From positions 11,439 to 75,438 of the forward strand of contig CAVPSX010000005.1 in the NCBI GenBank assembly GCA_963708515.1: a stretch of 64,000 bases of DNA, in the 5' to 3' direction. The notes under the pieces were generated by a model that made no database searches, was not told where the DNA came from, and worked only from the letters and a program-made list of their open reading frames with translations. The translations under genes and the position numbers were made by a program. Origin of the DNA: JAPLJM01 sp963708515. GTDB lineage: Bacteria > Desulfobacterota > Syntrophia > Syntrophales > Fen-1087. Shown here in pieces: positions 8,617-17,501 of this stretch (position 1 is its first letter; every line of letters begins with the position of its first letter).

Positions 8617-8637
8617 GGAACGGCAAAGAAAAGGCGC

Positions 8638-9372
8638 ATGATCGAGGATGCTGTGAAGAAAGAGATGAATGGCTGGGATTTTTTTGATCGCATCTACTGC
8701 ATCTCCCTGGAAGAACGTGAAGACCGGCGGCAGGCGGCTGCGGCGTCGTTCTCCAAAGTAGGGCTGACCGGAAGAGTTGAATTCGTTATGGTCAAGCGTC
8801 ATCCCTCCAACGTAGAACAAGGGATGTATGAATCTCACATGACCTGCCTGCGTAAAGGCTTAGACGCCGGCGCAGAGAGGATCATCGTTTTTGAAGACGA
8901 CGTCGTTTTTGACCGCTTTGACGCCAGGCGCTTCAGGCAATGCGTGCAATTTCTGGTGGAACATCCGGACTGGAAAGTGCTGCTTTTAGGGGCCTTAATA
9001 CGCTCAAGCCGGAGAACGACTAATCCGTTCATACAAAAAGTCAGCTACCAGAGCCTCGCGCATGCATATGCCGTAAACAGGCCTTACGCGGAAACCATCG
9101 CTTCTCAACCCTGGCAGGGGGTTATCATCGACACCCTGTTTCGGCCCCTGACGGATCACCTCTATGCCGTTTATCCCATGTTTGCGTTTCAAAAAGATTT
9201 TGCCTCGGACAATGACAGCAAATACCGGGGCCTTGAGCGTTTCCGGCGATTGTGCGGCGGGCTCGAGCGTATTCAAAAGGCAAACGAATTCTACCAGCGC
9301 CATAAATGGGGTGTGATCGCCGCCCACGTCATGATTCTTTTGTCTCTTCTGCTCGTTCTCCTCTCCCGATGA
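8638..9372 (+). CDS. glycosyltransferase family 25 (LPS-type) with C-terminal membrane anchor
   Basis: 244 aa. The GT25 pattern is visible: IYCISLEEREDRR near the start, a conserved GMYESHMTCLRKGL segment, then IIVFEDDVVF with the acidic metal-binding group. The last 20 residues are strongly hydrophobic (AAHVMILLSLLLVLL), suggesting a tail anchor. The family transfers sugars to lipooligosaccharide or related glycans using a nucleotide sugar. The start at 8638 is preferred over 8512 because a consensus promoter lies between them and AAAGG precedes it. It is transcribed away from the lipid-like operon, so a link with that operon is only by proximity. Confidence 0.85.
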   Translation: MIEDAVKKEMNGWDFFDRIYCISLEEREDRRQAAAASFSKVGLTGRVEFVMVKRHPSNVEQGMYESHMTCLRKGLDAGAERIIVFEDDVVFDRFDARRFRQCVQFLVEHPDWKVLLLGALIRSSRRTTNPFIQKVSYQSLAHAYAVNRPYAETIASQPWQGVIIDTLFRPLTDHLYAVYPMFAFQKDFASDNDSKYRGLERFRRLCGGLERIQKANEFYQRHKWGVIAAHVMILLSLLLVLLSR

Positions 9373-9584
9373 GCCTGCCGCACCGATTGAATGGGCGAGA
9401 GGGGGCTCTTTCGGCATTCACCCGGCAGGGCATCGTGCGTGCAAAAGTGAGTTGAATCGAATTGAAGTACATCCGGGACGAAATAGACAGTCTCAGGCAG
9501 GAGGGCGTAATCAACCCTGTAGAAAGCGGCTTGCAGGCAGGTGCAAGATAGGATAATAGGAAGACAAAAACACGGAGCTGACCT

Positions 9585-10124
9585 ATGAGATCATACGTCG
9601 TTTTTTCATCCATGGGGCCGGATCGTCCCGGTCTGGCCAGGGAAATTGCGGAATTTTTCGCGGCGCGCGGCATCAATATCGAACGCTCGCGCGGCTGTGT
9701 GCTGGGAAACGAATTCGGGATGGTTATCCTGACATCGGGGAACACGGATGACATCGAGCAACTGATCAATGAGCTGGGCATCCTGCGCGAGAAAACCGGT
9801 CTTGACATCTACATCCGGAAAACCAGGGCGCCGCTGCACCGGGAAGCCCTGCCGTCGATTCTCTACAAGCTCATCGCCGTATGCATCGACCGTCCGGGAA
9901 TTGTCCATCAAATCTGCAAGGTCCTGCATGACCGGAAGATCAACATAGAAGATATCTCAACCAATGTCGACCATGATCCCACAACGGGCGCCAATGTCTT
10001 TCAGATGAACTGCTATTTTTCCCTGCCGCCGTCCGTCAAGATTATCGACCTCAAGCATGCGCTGACACGCGTCAGTGAAGACTACAACGTCGATATCCGG
10101 TTCGATGCGGTGATCAGCAAATAG
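9585..10124 (+). CDS. two-ACT-domain protein, GcvR-like
   Basis: 179 aa made of two ACT domains, about residues 4-75 (YVVFSSMGPDRPGLAREIAEFF) and 92-170 (LIAVCIDRPGIVHQICKVL). Proteins of this type, such as E. coli GcvR, bind small ligands, often glycine, and regulate partners rather than catalyse. Its stop is two bases from the start of fhs, so the two are one operon, and a role in sensing one-carbon or glycine status is a reasonable inference. GGAG seven bases before the ATG supports the start. The 212 bases upstream contain no convincing gene. Confidence 0.85.
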   Translation: MRSYVVFSSMGPDRPGLAREIAEFFAARGINIERSRGCVLGNEFGMVILTSGNTDDIEQLINELGILREKTGLDIYIRKTRAPLHREALPSILYKLIAVCIDRPGIVHQICKVLHDRKINIEDISTNVDHDPTTGANVFQMNCYFSLPPSVKIIDLKHALTRVSEDYNVDIRFDAVISK

Positions 10125-10126
10125 CC

Positions 10127-11800
10127 ATGGGAAAAGCAAAGGAACAACTTAAAGACAAAGGCATGCGGCCGATCCGGGAAATTGCGGCGTCGGTCGGCCT
10201 GTCCGAAGGCGATCTGGAATATTACGGGCGTTACAAGGCCAAGGTCAGACTTGAGGTGATTCATCGCCTCGAACGCAGGGCGAACAGCTCCCTGATTCTT
10301 GTCTCCGCGATGACCCCGACCCCTGCCGGTGAGGGAAAGTCCACCGTGTCCATCGGTCTTGCGCAGGCCCTTGCCAAACTCGGAAAGTCGTCGATGGTCG
10401 CGCTGCGCGAGCCGTCCCTGGGGCCTGTTTTCGGCATCAAGGGCGGCGCCACGGGCGGCGGTCTTTCCCGTGCGCTGCCCGCTGACGACATCAACCTCCA
10501 TTTTACGAATGACTTCCCGGCTGTTGAAAGCGCCCACAATCTGCTCGCGGCCCTGATTGACAACAGCATCTTTCACGGCAATCCCCTGAACGTCGATCCG
10601 CGCAAGGTCGCCTGGCGTCGCGTGCTGGACATCAACGACCGGTCCCTGCGGGATATCGTGATCGGCCTCGGAGGCTCCACAAACGGTGTGCCCCGCGAGA
10701 CGGGCTTCGACATCGTTCCTTCCAGCGAGATCATGGCGATCCTCTGCCTCTCACGCTCTTACGCGGAACTGAAGGACAAGATCCGAAAGACCCTGGTCGG
10801 CTTTACCTATGACGACAGGCCCGTCATGACCGGTGATCTGAAGGTCGAGGGCGCCGTTACGGCCCTGTTGAAACATGCCCTGCTTCCGAACCTTGTACAG
10901 ACCACGGAAGGCGTGCCGGCCGTCATCCACGGCGGGCCCTTTGCCAATATCGCCCAGGGAACCAACAGCATCATCGGCACCGACCTGGCGCTGCGTCTGG
11001 CCGATTTTGTCGTGACCGAGGCGGGGTTCGGCTTTGAGCTGGGCGCGGAAAAGTATTTTGACATCGTGGCGCCTTATGGAAACCTGAACCCCCGCATCGT
11101 CGTTCTCGTGGCGACGGTTCGCGCGCTGAAGTATCACGCCGGCGTGGCCCGCGAGGATCTCAACACGCCCAATGCGCGCCTGGCGGTTCTCGGCATGGCC
11201 AACCTCAGGAAACATTACGAAAACATTGATAAATTCAACGTTCCCTGCGTCATCGCGCTCAACCGTTTCCCCTCCGATACGGACGAAGAGATCCGGGCCG
11301 TCATCGAGGCGGCGGAAGATAAGGGTATGAATATCGCGCCTGTGGACATTTTCCGTCTCGGCGGCGAAGGCGGGCTGGAACTCGCGGAAAAGACGGTAAA
11401 TCTTATCGCGCAAGCATCCGGCGTATTCCGGACGCTCTACCGGTGGGATCAGCCCGTGGAAGACAAGATTTTCACTGTTGCGAACGAAATCTACGGCGCG
11501 GTTTCCATCGACTACCAGCCGCTAGCCAGGCGAAATCTGGAGCTGATCAAGAAGTTCGGGTTCGACAAGCTCCCGATCTGCATTGCTAAAACCCAGCAGT
11601 CCCTCTCGGACAACCCGGCCCTGTTGGGCCTGCCGAGAGATTTCATCGTTACCGTCCGTGAAATCAAGATCGCATCGGGGGCCGGCTTCCTGATTCCCAT
11701 TACGGGCGATATCCTGCGCATGCCGGGCCTGTCAAAAACACCGGCAGCCGGTCAGATTGATATCGACGACGATGGAAAAATCACAGGCATGGGAGAGTAG
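10127..11800 (+). CDS. fhs: formate-tetrahydrofolate ligase
   Basis: 557 aa, the usual length for this enzyme. It makes 10-formyl-tetrahydrofolate from formate, tetrahydrofolate and ATP, the entry step of the methyl branch of the Wood-Ljungdahl pathway and of formate use. The P-loop TPAGEGKST is near residue 65, followed by the family block REPSLGPVFGIKGGATGGG. It follows the GcvR-like gene by two bases and converges with the SDR gene 20 bases downstream. In a syntrophic anaerobe it may run in either direction. No frameshift is seen, which helps as a quality reference for the region. Confidence 0.97.
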   Translation: MGKAKEQLKDKGMRPIREIAASVGLSEGDLEYYGRYKAKVRLEVIHRLERRANSSLILVSAMTPTPAGEGKSTVSIGLAQALAKLGKSSMVALREPSLGPVFGIKGGATGGGLSRALPADDINLHFTNDFPAVESAHNLLAALIDNSIFHGNPLNVDPRKVAWRRVLDINDRSLRDIVIGLGGSTNGVPRETGFDIVPSSEIMAILCLSRSYAELKDKIRKTLVGFTYDDRPVMTGDLKVEGAVTALLKHALLPNLVQTTEGVPAVIHGGPFANIAQGTNSIIGTDLALRLADFVVTEAGFGFELGAEKYFDIVAPYGNLNPRIVVLVATVRALKYHAGVAREDLNTPNARLAVLGMANLRKHYENIDKFNVPCVIALNRFPSDTDEEIRAVIEAAEDKGMNIAPVDIFRLGGEGGLELAEKTVNLIAQASGVFRTLYRWDQPVEDKIFTVANEIYGAVSIDYQPLARRNLELIKKFGFDKLPICIAKTQQSLSDNPALLGLPRDFIVTVREIKIASGAGFLIPITGDILRMPGLSKTPAAGQIDIDDDGKITGMGE

Positions 11801-11820
11801 GGAGATGCTTCCCCAGCCCC

Positions 11821-12615
11821 TTATCCCCGTGATCCCAGGCGAAGCCCGCCATGGATGAAATAGACATCCCCCGCCAGTGCTTCGTTACGGTAGAGCTCGC
11901 CCACGAGAGACGCCACCTCGGCAGGCTCGATGAGCCGTCCGATCGGAACATCCGAAAGAATCTTGTCCAGGGCCTTCTGGTCCATGCCCTTAACCATGGC
12001 GGTTCCGACATAGCCCGGCGCGACCGCCACGCAGCGGATCCTGTTCCCGATGCCGCGGCGCAAGAACTCTGCCGTGATGACCTTGGGCATGACGGACATG
12101 GCCGCCTTCGAGGAGGAGTAGTTGATCTGGCCGGCGGTGCCCAGCGAACCCGTGGAGGATACCAGGCAGATCAGGCCCTGACAGCCGTGATTGATCATGC
12201 GTTCCGCACATTCCCGGACGGTCAGAAACACACCCGTCAGGTTGATGTCGATGACCGCCTTGAACTGCTCCAGCGTCATCTTGCGGTTGACCTTTCCCGT
12301 CGCCTTGTCGGTCGACACCAGCATCGCGTCCTTGATGATTCCGGCGAAGGGCGCTACCAGATTGATTTTGCCGAACTTGTCGATGGCCGCGTCGGCCAGT
12401 TTGCCGCAGTCCTCCTCGCTGGTCACATTACAGACCACGGACAAAACGTCTCCGCCCATGGCTTTCAACTGCGCTTCGGCATTTTCCAGGAACTGGGGCG
12501 CCACATCCGCGATGACCGCCTTGCCGCCGTTTTGCACCCAGTACCGGGCGATCTCCAGACCGATCCCCCCGCCTCCCCCGGTAATCACCGCAACAGAATC
12601 CCTGATTTCCAGCAT
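11821..12615 (-). CDS. short-chain dehydrogenase/reductase (FabG-like)
   Basis: 264 aa. Classical SDR features: the NAD(P) motif TGGGGGIG near residues 13-20, the catalytic serine in LVSSTGSLG, and YSSSK (YxxxK). These enzymes interconvert keto and hydroxy groups, often 3-oxoacyl/3-hydroxyacyl thioesters. The C-terminal VYFIHGGLRLG fits the usual SDR tail. It follows ppnP by 21 bases on the same strand. The substrate cannot be read from sequence; beta-oxidation or sugar metabolism are both possible. Confidence 0.88.
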   Translation of the reverse strand: MLEIRDSVAVITGGGGGIGLEIARYWVQNGGKAVIADVAPQFLENAEAQLKAMGGDVLSVVCNVTSEEDCGKLADAAIDKFGKINLVAPFAGIIKDAMLVSTDKATGKVNRKMTLEQFKAVIDINLTGVFLTVRECAERMINHGCQGLICLVSSTGSLGTAGQINYSSSKAAMSVMPKVITAEFLRRGIGNRIRCVAVAPGYVGTAMVKGMDQKALDKILSDVPIGRLIEPAEVASLVGELYRNEALAGDVYFIHGGLRLGSRG

Positions 12616-12636
12616 GTCGATTTCCTCCTTGATGCA

Positions 12637-12984
12637 TTATTCTTTGTTCGATTGAGGTTCGAACGAACAGATGTATTGCACCATGCCTTCGTCCACGGCT
12701 ATGTCAAAAGACGACCGGCCCGGAACGATGAAGAAGGCGCCGGCCGGATACATTTCCCATTGCCCTTCATCGGCCTGACGCACGCGGCAGCTTCCGGCTG
12801 TAATCTCCATTTTTTCCGGATCATCGGTTTTGAAGTTGTAACTTCCGGGTTGAATCACGCCGATGGTCTTTTTACGGCCATCCTTGAACAGCACCGTATG
12901 ACTGACCACGCACCCTTCGAAATAGACATTGGCTTTGCAGATCACGCTGACATCTTCAAATTGTTCCGGGATGTTTCCTGTCAT
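12637..12984 (-). CDS. ppnP: pyrimidine/purine nucleoside phosphorylase (PpnP, UPF0345)
   Basis: 115-aa single cupin-type beta-barrel protein; the E. coli homologue is 94 aa. The family block is clear: FEGCVVSHTVLFKDG, KKTIGVIQPGSYNF and the C-terminal VPGRSSFDIAV. PpnP splits nucleosides by phosphorolysis to base and ribose-1-phosphate. It is the leading gene of a two-gene unit with the SDR. Whether those two functions are related is unknown. The first residues (MTGNIPEQF) are slightly longer than in enteric homologues. Confidence 0.88.
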   Translation of the reverse strand: MTGNIPEQFEDVSVICKANVYFEGCVVSHTVLFKDGRKKTIGVIQPGSYNFKTDDPEKMEITAGSCRVRQADEGQWEMYPAGAFFIVPGRSSFDIAVDEGMVQYICSFEPQSNKE

Positions 12985-13075
12985 GGGTCGCCTCCTTTAT
13001 GTGTCGTTTGGCAGCGATAATGTGGACTTGGTGGCTCCTGTTAATCCCCCTTCGGAAGCCTTTCCGGTCGGTTCG

Positions 13076-13834
13076 CTATATTTTCCCGACCGATGCAAGA
13101 TAAATGGTAAATTCATCCTTGCCGTCAATTCTCAGTAATTGATCCATGGCCTCCTGATCATAGGCGGCGATGGCACAGGTTCCGGCCTGGATGGCTTCGC
13201 AGGCAAGGTAAAGATTCTGGCAAACATGTCCGGCGTCAATGGCGATGACTTTGTGCGCGGCCAGGCTATAGCGCCACTCCATACGGTATGGAATGGCCGT
13301 CCAGATAAACGTCACGGCTGATTGAGCGGGATAGGGCTGCCCGAAGACAGCCTTTACAAGTTTCTGCGCAAGGTGATCTTCGCTGAATTCAAAGAGGAGC
13401 TGGTGTTCAAGCGGCAGATAACGGTAAACGCCCGGATCCACGCACTTAACATTGAAAACGCACAGGTACGTTTCCAGGGCATGCCTGCATCCTGCGGATG
13501 GAACAGTCCTCAATGCATGGCCTTCATCCAGCTTTCCTTTCACCCCCTGTGTCGCCCAAAGCAGAAACGACAGCTCTTCCAGCGTCAGATGATCCTGACG
13601 GTAGGTTCTGCGGCTCTGCCTGTTTTGAATGGCTGAGATCAAATCCAACGCGGCGATATTCTCAAAACGATGGGGCGTGATCAGATCGATGCGCCGGGCT
13701 TGCTTGTCGAATGGTTTTTCAATGGGCGGGGGCGCAATGCCCCGGTTCTGGTCCGCTTGAGAGAAGTCAACCCGCTTCCGGATGGAATCCTTGAGAAAGT
13801 AACGAAACGGTTCTGTCAATTCTTCCCTGTCCAT
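13076..13834 (-). CDS. SagB/ThcOx-type FMN-dependent nitroreductase-fold oxidoreductase
   Basis: 252 aa. The nitroreductase-fold motifs SRRTYRQDHLTLEELSFLLW and RTVPSAGCRHALETY place it in the SagB/ThcOx family, and the C-terminal QAGTCAIAAYDQEAMDQLL fits the FMN-binding end. Stand-alone SagB-like proteins are common in anaerobes. In peptide clusters they oxidise azolines, but no precursor peptide or cyclodehydratase is seen here, so a general flavin oxidoreductase role is more likely. A consensus promoter (13878-13906) lies 44-72 bases upstream of the ATG at 13834. Confidence 0.85.
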   Translation of the reverse strand: MDREELTEPFRYFLKDSIRKRVDFSQADQNRGIAPPPIEKPFDKQARRIDLITPHRFENIAALDLISAIQNRQSRRTYRQDHLTLEELSFLLWATQGVKGKLDEGHALRTVPSAGCRHALETYLCVFNVKCVDPGVYRYLPLEHQLLFEFSEDHLAQKLVKAVFGQPYPAQSAVTFIWTAIPYRMEWRYSLAAHKVIAIDAGHVCQNLYLACEAIQAGTCAIAAYDQEAMDQLLRIDGKDEFTIYLASVGKI

Positions 13835-13877
13835 TCAGTTTCCTGTTGTTGTCTTTGATGATTATTTTTGAAGATGC

Positions 13878-13906
13878 ACTATAGGGAGGCCGCGCTTGAA
13901 TGTCAA
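13878..13906 (-). promoter_or_regulatory. consensus sigma-70 promoter for the SagB-like gene
   Basis: On the minus strand TTGACA, 17 bases, TATAGT. Transcription would begin near 13871, about 37 bases before the ATG of the SagB-like gene. It lies in the gap after the stop of the selenoprotein gene, so the SagB-like gene has its own promoter. Confidence 0.65.
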
Positions 13907-13992
13907 TGACGTTTCGGTAAACCATCATTCCTCATAACGCTTTGACATTTTGGATTGAAGCGATTTTACATCCTCGATTCATGCCGACAGTA

Positions 13993-14454
13993 TTATTCGG
14001 CCCGGGATTTGTCGATAATTTCACCAATGAGCGTTGCCGTCTTCCCTGTGAGCATCAGGCAATACTCGAATTTATCGCTTCCCCGGTAACGCTTGGCCTG
14101 GTTGGTATCCGTCCAGTCGATGCCGACTATATCGCGGCATAAAATTATTCCATCTGTGACTTCGTTTTTGAACCTTTTCATGAACGTCCGGCAATACTTC
14201 CACATCCTGATGTCCGTCTGACGTCCCGGTTCAGAACGACCATGGAGCAAGCCGATCACTGCCAAACCACCGATCACGGCGCCGCAGACCTCGCCATGGG
14301 CCCCCAGACCGCCGCCGAATGAGTCCATTGCCTTGATCAAATCATCACTCTTCATCCCAAGCTTTTCCTGCCCGACCGCAAGAATGGCCTGGCTTCAGTG
14401 CAAACCTTCACGGAATATCCGCTGCGCCTTTTCCTGCATCTCTATGGGGGTCAT
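13993..14454 (-). CDS. C_GCAxxG_C_C family redox protein, probable selenoprotein (Sec20)
   Basis: 153 aa if the UGA at 14395-14397 is read as selenocysteine. Read from the ATG at 14454, the frame gives MTPIEMQEKAQRIFREGLH, then UGA, then SQAILAVGQEKLGM and continues to a normal stop. The family has a conserved first Cys in a G-x-x-C-x-(Q/A) setting, exactly where UGA falls. The other family cysteines are present: Cys57 in VCGAVIGG, then YCRTF and LCRDIVGID. AAAGGAG seven bases before the ATG supports the start, and that ATG overlaps the upstream MBL stop (TGATG). A conventional gene call would begin at 14355 and miss the N terminus. A SECIS-like hairpin follows the UGA. The protein is thought to be redox active; its partner is unknown. 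The alternative is a Cys-to-stop mutation. Confidence 0.85.
14357..14392 (-). promoter_or_regulatory. bacterial SECIS-like hairpin
   Basis: Immediately after the in-frame UGA. Lower stem CCAGGC pairs with GCUUGG (one G-U), a 2x2 internal loop follows, then the upper stem UUCUUGC pairs with GCAGGAA (one G-U), closing a six-base loop GGUCGG. GGUC begins 17 bases after the UGA, against 18 in E. coli fdhF. This spacing and the G-rich loop are what SelB-type recoding needs. Confidence 0.75.
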
Positions 14455-15362
14455 CACAAATCTCCTTTCTTGTTTAATGCGAGCCGGATTCCCCTGAAGC
14501 TGTTGTTCAGGAAAAAAGTTTCCCTTTTTTTGACATCGGCGGGCAATTGATGAAAACAGGACAGTCCGGGGTCTTGAGCCAGCAACGCTTCAAACACTTT
14601 TTCTTCAAACATAGGGCTTTCCAATCTGCTGAATTGGCCTATGACGGTTGCCCAGAGATCCGTTTGGGCGGATGCCAGATCGAGTAATTTCGGGATTTCA
14701 AACGACAGCCCGAAATGACCGTAACAGAGCACGGCGGCGTCGATATTTTTGAGAATGCCGAGAGACCTCCTGTAATGATCCAGATCGAATCCGGGCGGCG
14801 CCGCGATGCGCAGATAAAGATCCTTTTCCATCGGGTAAAAGATCCCGGCTGCCTCGCCTGCAAAAAGCACGTCGCCGATCCGGTAGCAGAGATGATGGGG
14901 CGCATGTCCGGGTGTTTCATAAACTTTAACGGCCATCCCGCCGGCCGGGAAATCAAGCCTGCCGTCGAGATTCTTTTCGGAAACAGGGGCAGGCTCGCCA
15001 TAAATAACTGCCGTTTCGTAGAGGACCTCCAGAGAGACGTCCCACAACTTTTCCGGTTTCAGCAGGTGCGGAACACCCCGGGGGTGGCAGATCGCCTTGG
15101 TGTCGGGATAGCGGTCCAGCAGCAACCCCAATCCACCGGCATGGTCCAGATGAATATGCGTGAGCAGGATATGGTCAATACGCCGGATCTTCATTTCCTC
15201 CAACGCCTGCAAGAGTGCAGGCAGGGTTGAACGGGGTCCGGGATCGACGAGAATGACGGTATGATCGTCCCTGTAAAGCCAGGCGCACAGAAAGTGATGG
15301 AAGCCTTCTTTCGGCAGATCCAGTGGGATGAGATAGAGGTTGTCGAATAAAGGCTTGGTCAC
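14454..15362 (-). CDS. MBL-fold metallo-hydrolase
   Basis: 302 aa. The metallo-beta-lactamase fold signature HIHLDH occupies residues 69-74, with further metal ligands expected in TPGHAPHHLCY and CYGHFG. It resembles glyoxalase II-like hydrolases that act on thioesters or similar bonds using two zinc ions. Its stop overlaps the start of the selenoprotein gene, so the two are translationally coupled and may work together, for example on a thiol-linked substrate. That link is inference. No frameshift is seen. Confidence 0.87.
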   Translation of the reverse strand: MTKPLFDNLYLIPLDLPKEGFHHFLCAWLYRDDHTVILVDPGPRSTLPALLQALEEMKIRRIDHILLTHIHLDHAGGLGLLLDRYPDTKAICHPRGVPHLLKPEKLWDVSLEVLYETAVIYGEPAPVSEKNLDGRLDFPAGGMAVKVYETPGHAPHHLCYRIGDVLFAGEAAGIFYPMEKDLYLRIAAPPGFDLDHYRRSLGILKNIDAAVLCYGHFGLSFEIPKLLDLASAQTDLWATVIGQFSRLESPMFEEKVFEALLAQDPGLSCFHQLPADVKKRETFFLNNSFRGIRLALNKKGDL

Positions 15363-15415
15363 TATTAAGGCCCTTTGAAAAGCTGAAAAAAAGGTGAAAG
15401 TCCAACCGTCAGGCG

Positions 15416-17494
15416 TCAGTCGTCGGTCAGCAGGCCGATCATCTCCTCAATGTCGGTTGTCTGTTTTTTGCAGCTTCTGCCGGTACAGACATAGATGAGA
15501 GCTTCACCTTTCTCACCCTTGAATGATGCTGTAAACGGGGCAATCTTTCTTATGGCTGCGGCTTGTTTGCCGTCCGGAACAAGCATGACTATCTTATTGG
15601 GCAGAAAGCGCGCCGAGAGGGTCCGGTTGATCGTCTGGACGGCCGGGCTGTCCTGTTCACCCGCGATGACGATTTCATGAGAGGGGCCCATCAGATAGTC
15701 GAGCGCGGTCAGATGGAAGGCAACGGCGGAAGGGCTTTGCTGGATGATCCCGGCAAACGCTCCACAGATTTGCTCCGCTTTCTGCTCAAGCTGCATGTCG
15801 CCGGTTATGCGCGCCAGGCGCAGCAGGTTCATTGCGCTGACTGAGTTTCCGGACGGAATGGCGCCGTCATGAATGCTTTTTTTCCTGAAAAGGAGCTCTT
15901 CATGGTCGTTTGCGGTCAAGAAAAATCCGCCCTCCCGGTCGTCCCAGAAGCGTTTCAGCAGATGATCATTAAGTTCGATCGCCGCTTCGAGGTATCGCAC
16001 GTCAAAGCCCGTTTGGTAAAGCTCGATGAGGCCCCAGACCATAAAGGCATAGTCATCCAGAAACGCGGGAATGGCGGCGGCATGGTTGCGCCGGCAGTGC
16101 AGAAGGCTGCCGCGGTCATCGCGCATGGCCGACAGGATGAAGTCAGCCGCATCGCGGGCGGCGAGTTCATACTGGCTATTGCTAAGGACGCGGGCGCCGA
16201 ATGCGAGGCTCGCGATCATCATGCCGTTCCAGTCTGTAAGGATTTTATCGTCGCGGAACGGATGAATTCTTTTTTCACGCACTCCGTACAATTTGTTCCG
16301 GCATGTTTCCAGCAGGGTGGCCAGTCTCTGGGGGGCCATGGTCAATTGTATCGCCCATTCATCGAGCGGCATCTTCAGATGGAGGATATTGGCCCCGGTC
16401 TTCTGCCTTTTGGCTTCATCGAAATAGTTTCCGCCGCTGTCGACAGAATAGATCCTGTTCCAGATCGCGGCTTCCGGACGCGTCAGGGCCTTCTCAATGT
16501 CTTCTTTAGTCCATACATAGAATCGGCCCTCCTCACCTTCGGAATCCGCGTCCTGAGCCGAATAGAAACCTCCCTGCGGCGATTTGAGGTCTCGCAGGAC
16601 ATAAGCGAAGATCTCGCTCGCGGTCTTTGCGTACTCATGCCCTCCCGTTGCTTGATAGGTTTCCAGACAGGCCACGGCGATCATGGCCTGATCGTAGAGC
16701 ATTTTCTCGAAGTGCGGCAACAGCCAGGCCGCATCCGTCGCGTATCGGTGGAAGCCGAAACCGACATGATCGAAAATCCCGCCGCGACGCATGGCCTGCA
16801 GCGTATTTTCCACCATGCGAAGCGCCTGCTCATCGTTAAAACGTTTCCAGCACCGCAGCAGATAGATGAGCTTTTGCGGAGTCGGAAATTTGGGGGCGCC
16901 GCCGAAGCCACCGGATTCAGGATCGTATGCACCCGTCAGCTCATCGAGCGCGCTGCTCAACAGCGATATCTCTGAAAGCGGTCCCGCTGCGGGAGGGCGG
17001 TAATTTCTCAACAGTTCCGTGACTTGACCGGCTGACTTCAGCAAATCCGGTCTCCTGTTTTTCCAGAGATCGGCTATCCGGTCGGCCAGCTCCCGCATCC
17101 CGATGAGTCCGTGCCTGCTTTCAGGCGGGAAGTAGGTTCCGGCAAAGAAAGGCTGTTTATCCGGCGTCATGATGATCGTCAGAGGCCAGCCGCCGTTTCC
17201 GGTCATGGCCTGGCAGACCGTCATATAAACGGCGTCGATATCCGGCCGTTCTTCACGATCCACCTTCACATTGACGAATGTGTTGTTCATCAATGCGGCA
17301 ATGGCAGGATTCTCGAAGCACTCATGGGCCATAACGTGGCACCAGTGGCATGTGGAATAGCCGATGGACAGAAAGACAGGCTTGTTTCCCGCCCTGGCCG
17401 CGGCAAATGCTTCATCCCCCCAAGCGTACCAATCCACCGCGTTGGTCGCGTGCTGGAGAAGATAGGGGCTTGTTTCCGTGCTGAGTCTATTCAT
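15416..17494 (-). CDS. YyaL/DUF255 protein: thioredoxin-like domain plus six-hairpin glycosidase-like domain
   Basis: 692 aa, normal length for the family. The N terminus carries NRLSTETSPYLLQHA and a thioredoxin-like CHWC at residues 49-52, the hallmark of DUF255. The rest resembles an (alpha/alpha)6 barrel (WLLPHFEKMLYDQA, GMMIASLAFGARVL). The biochemical role is not settled; homologues are widespread as YyaL or SPATA20. It is seven bases downstream of a flavodoxin gene on the same strand, which hints at redox function. The C terminus CTGRSCKKQTTDIEEM adds two more cysteines. Confidence 0.9.
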   Translation of the reverse strand: MNRLSTETSPYLLQHATNAVDWYAWGDEAFAAARAGNKPVFLSIGYSTCHWCHVMAHECFENPAIAALMNNTFVNVKVDREERPDIDAVYMTVCQAMTGNGGWPLTIIMTPDKQPFFAGTYFPPESRHGLIGMRELADRIADLWKNRRPDLLKSAGQVTELLRNYRPPAAGPLSEISLLSSALDELTGAYDPESGGFGGAPKFPTPQKLIYLLRCWKRFNDEQALRMVENTLQAMRRGGIFDHVGFGFHRYATDAAWLLPHFEKMLYDQAMIAVACLETYQATGGHEYAKTASEIFAYVLRDLKSPQGGFYSAQDADSEGEEGRFYVWTKEDIEKALTRPEAAIWNRIYSVDSGGNYFDEAKRQKTGANILHLKMPLDEWAIQLTMAPQRLATLLETCRNKLYGVREKRIHPFRDDKILTDWNGMMIASLAFGARVLSNSQYELAARDAADFILSAMRDDRGSLLHCRRNHAAAIPAFLDDYAFMVWGLIELYQTGFDVRYLEAAIELNDHLLKRFWDDREGGFFLTANDHEELLFRKKSIHDGAIPSGNSVSAMNLLRLARITGDMQLEQKAEQICGAFAGIIQQSPSAVAFHLTALDYLMGPSHEIVIAGEQDSPAVQTINRTLSARFLPNKIVMLVPDGKQAAAIRKIAPFTASFKGEKGEALIYVCTGRSCKKQTTDIEEMIGLLTDD

Positions 17495-17501
17495 AACCGG
17501 A

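Noticed and set aside
8512..8637. Longer N terminus for the GT25 protein
   Set aside because: A consensus promoter lies inside it and family similarity starts after 8638.
9462..9551. 29-codon TTG-initiated frame (KYIRDEIDSLRQEG type) upstream of the GcvR-like gene
   Set aside because: Resembles an aminotransferase-like N terminus but has no continuation and no ribosome-binding site; too short to support.
11851..13020. 389-codon plus-strand open frame across the SDR and ppnP genes
   Set aside because: Shadow of the minus-strand genes; no domain pattern and poor composition.
15869..16975. 368-codon plus-strand open frame within the DUF255 gene
   Set aside because: Antisense shadow without recognisable domains.
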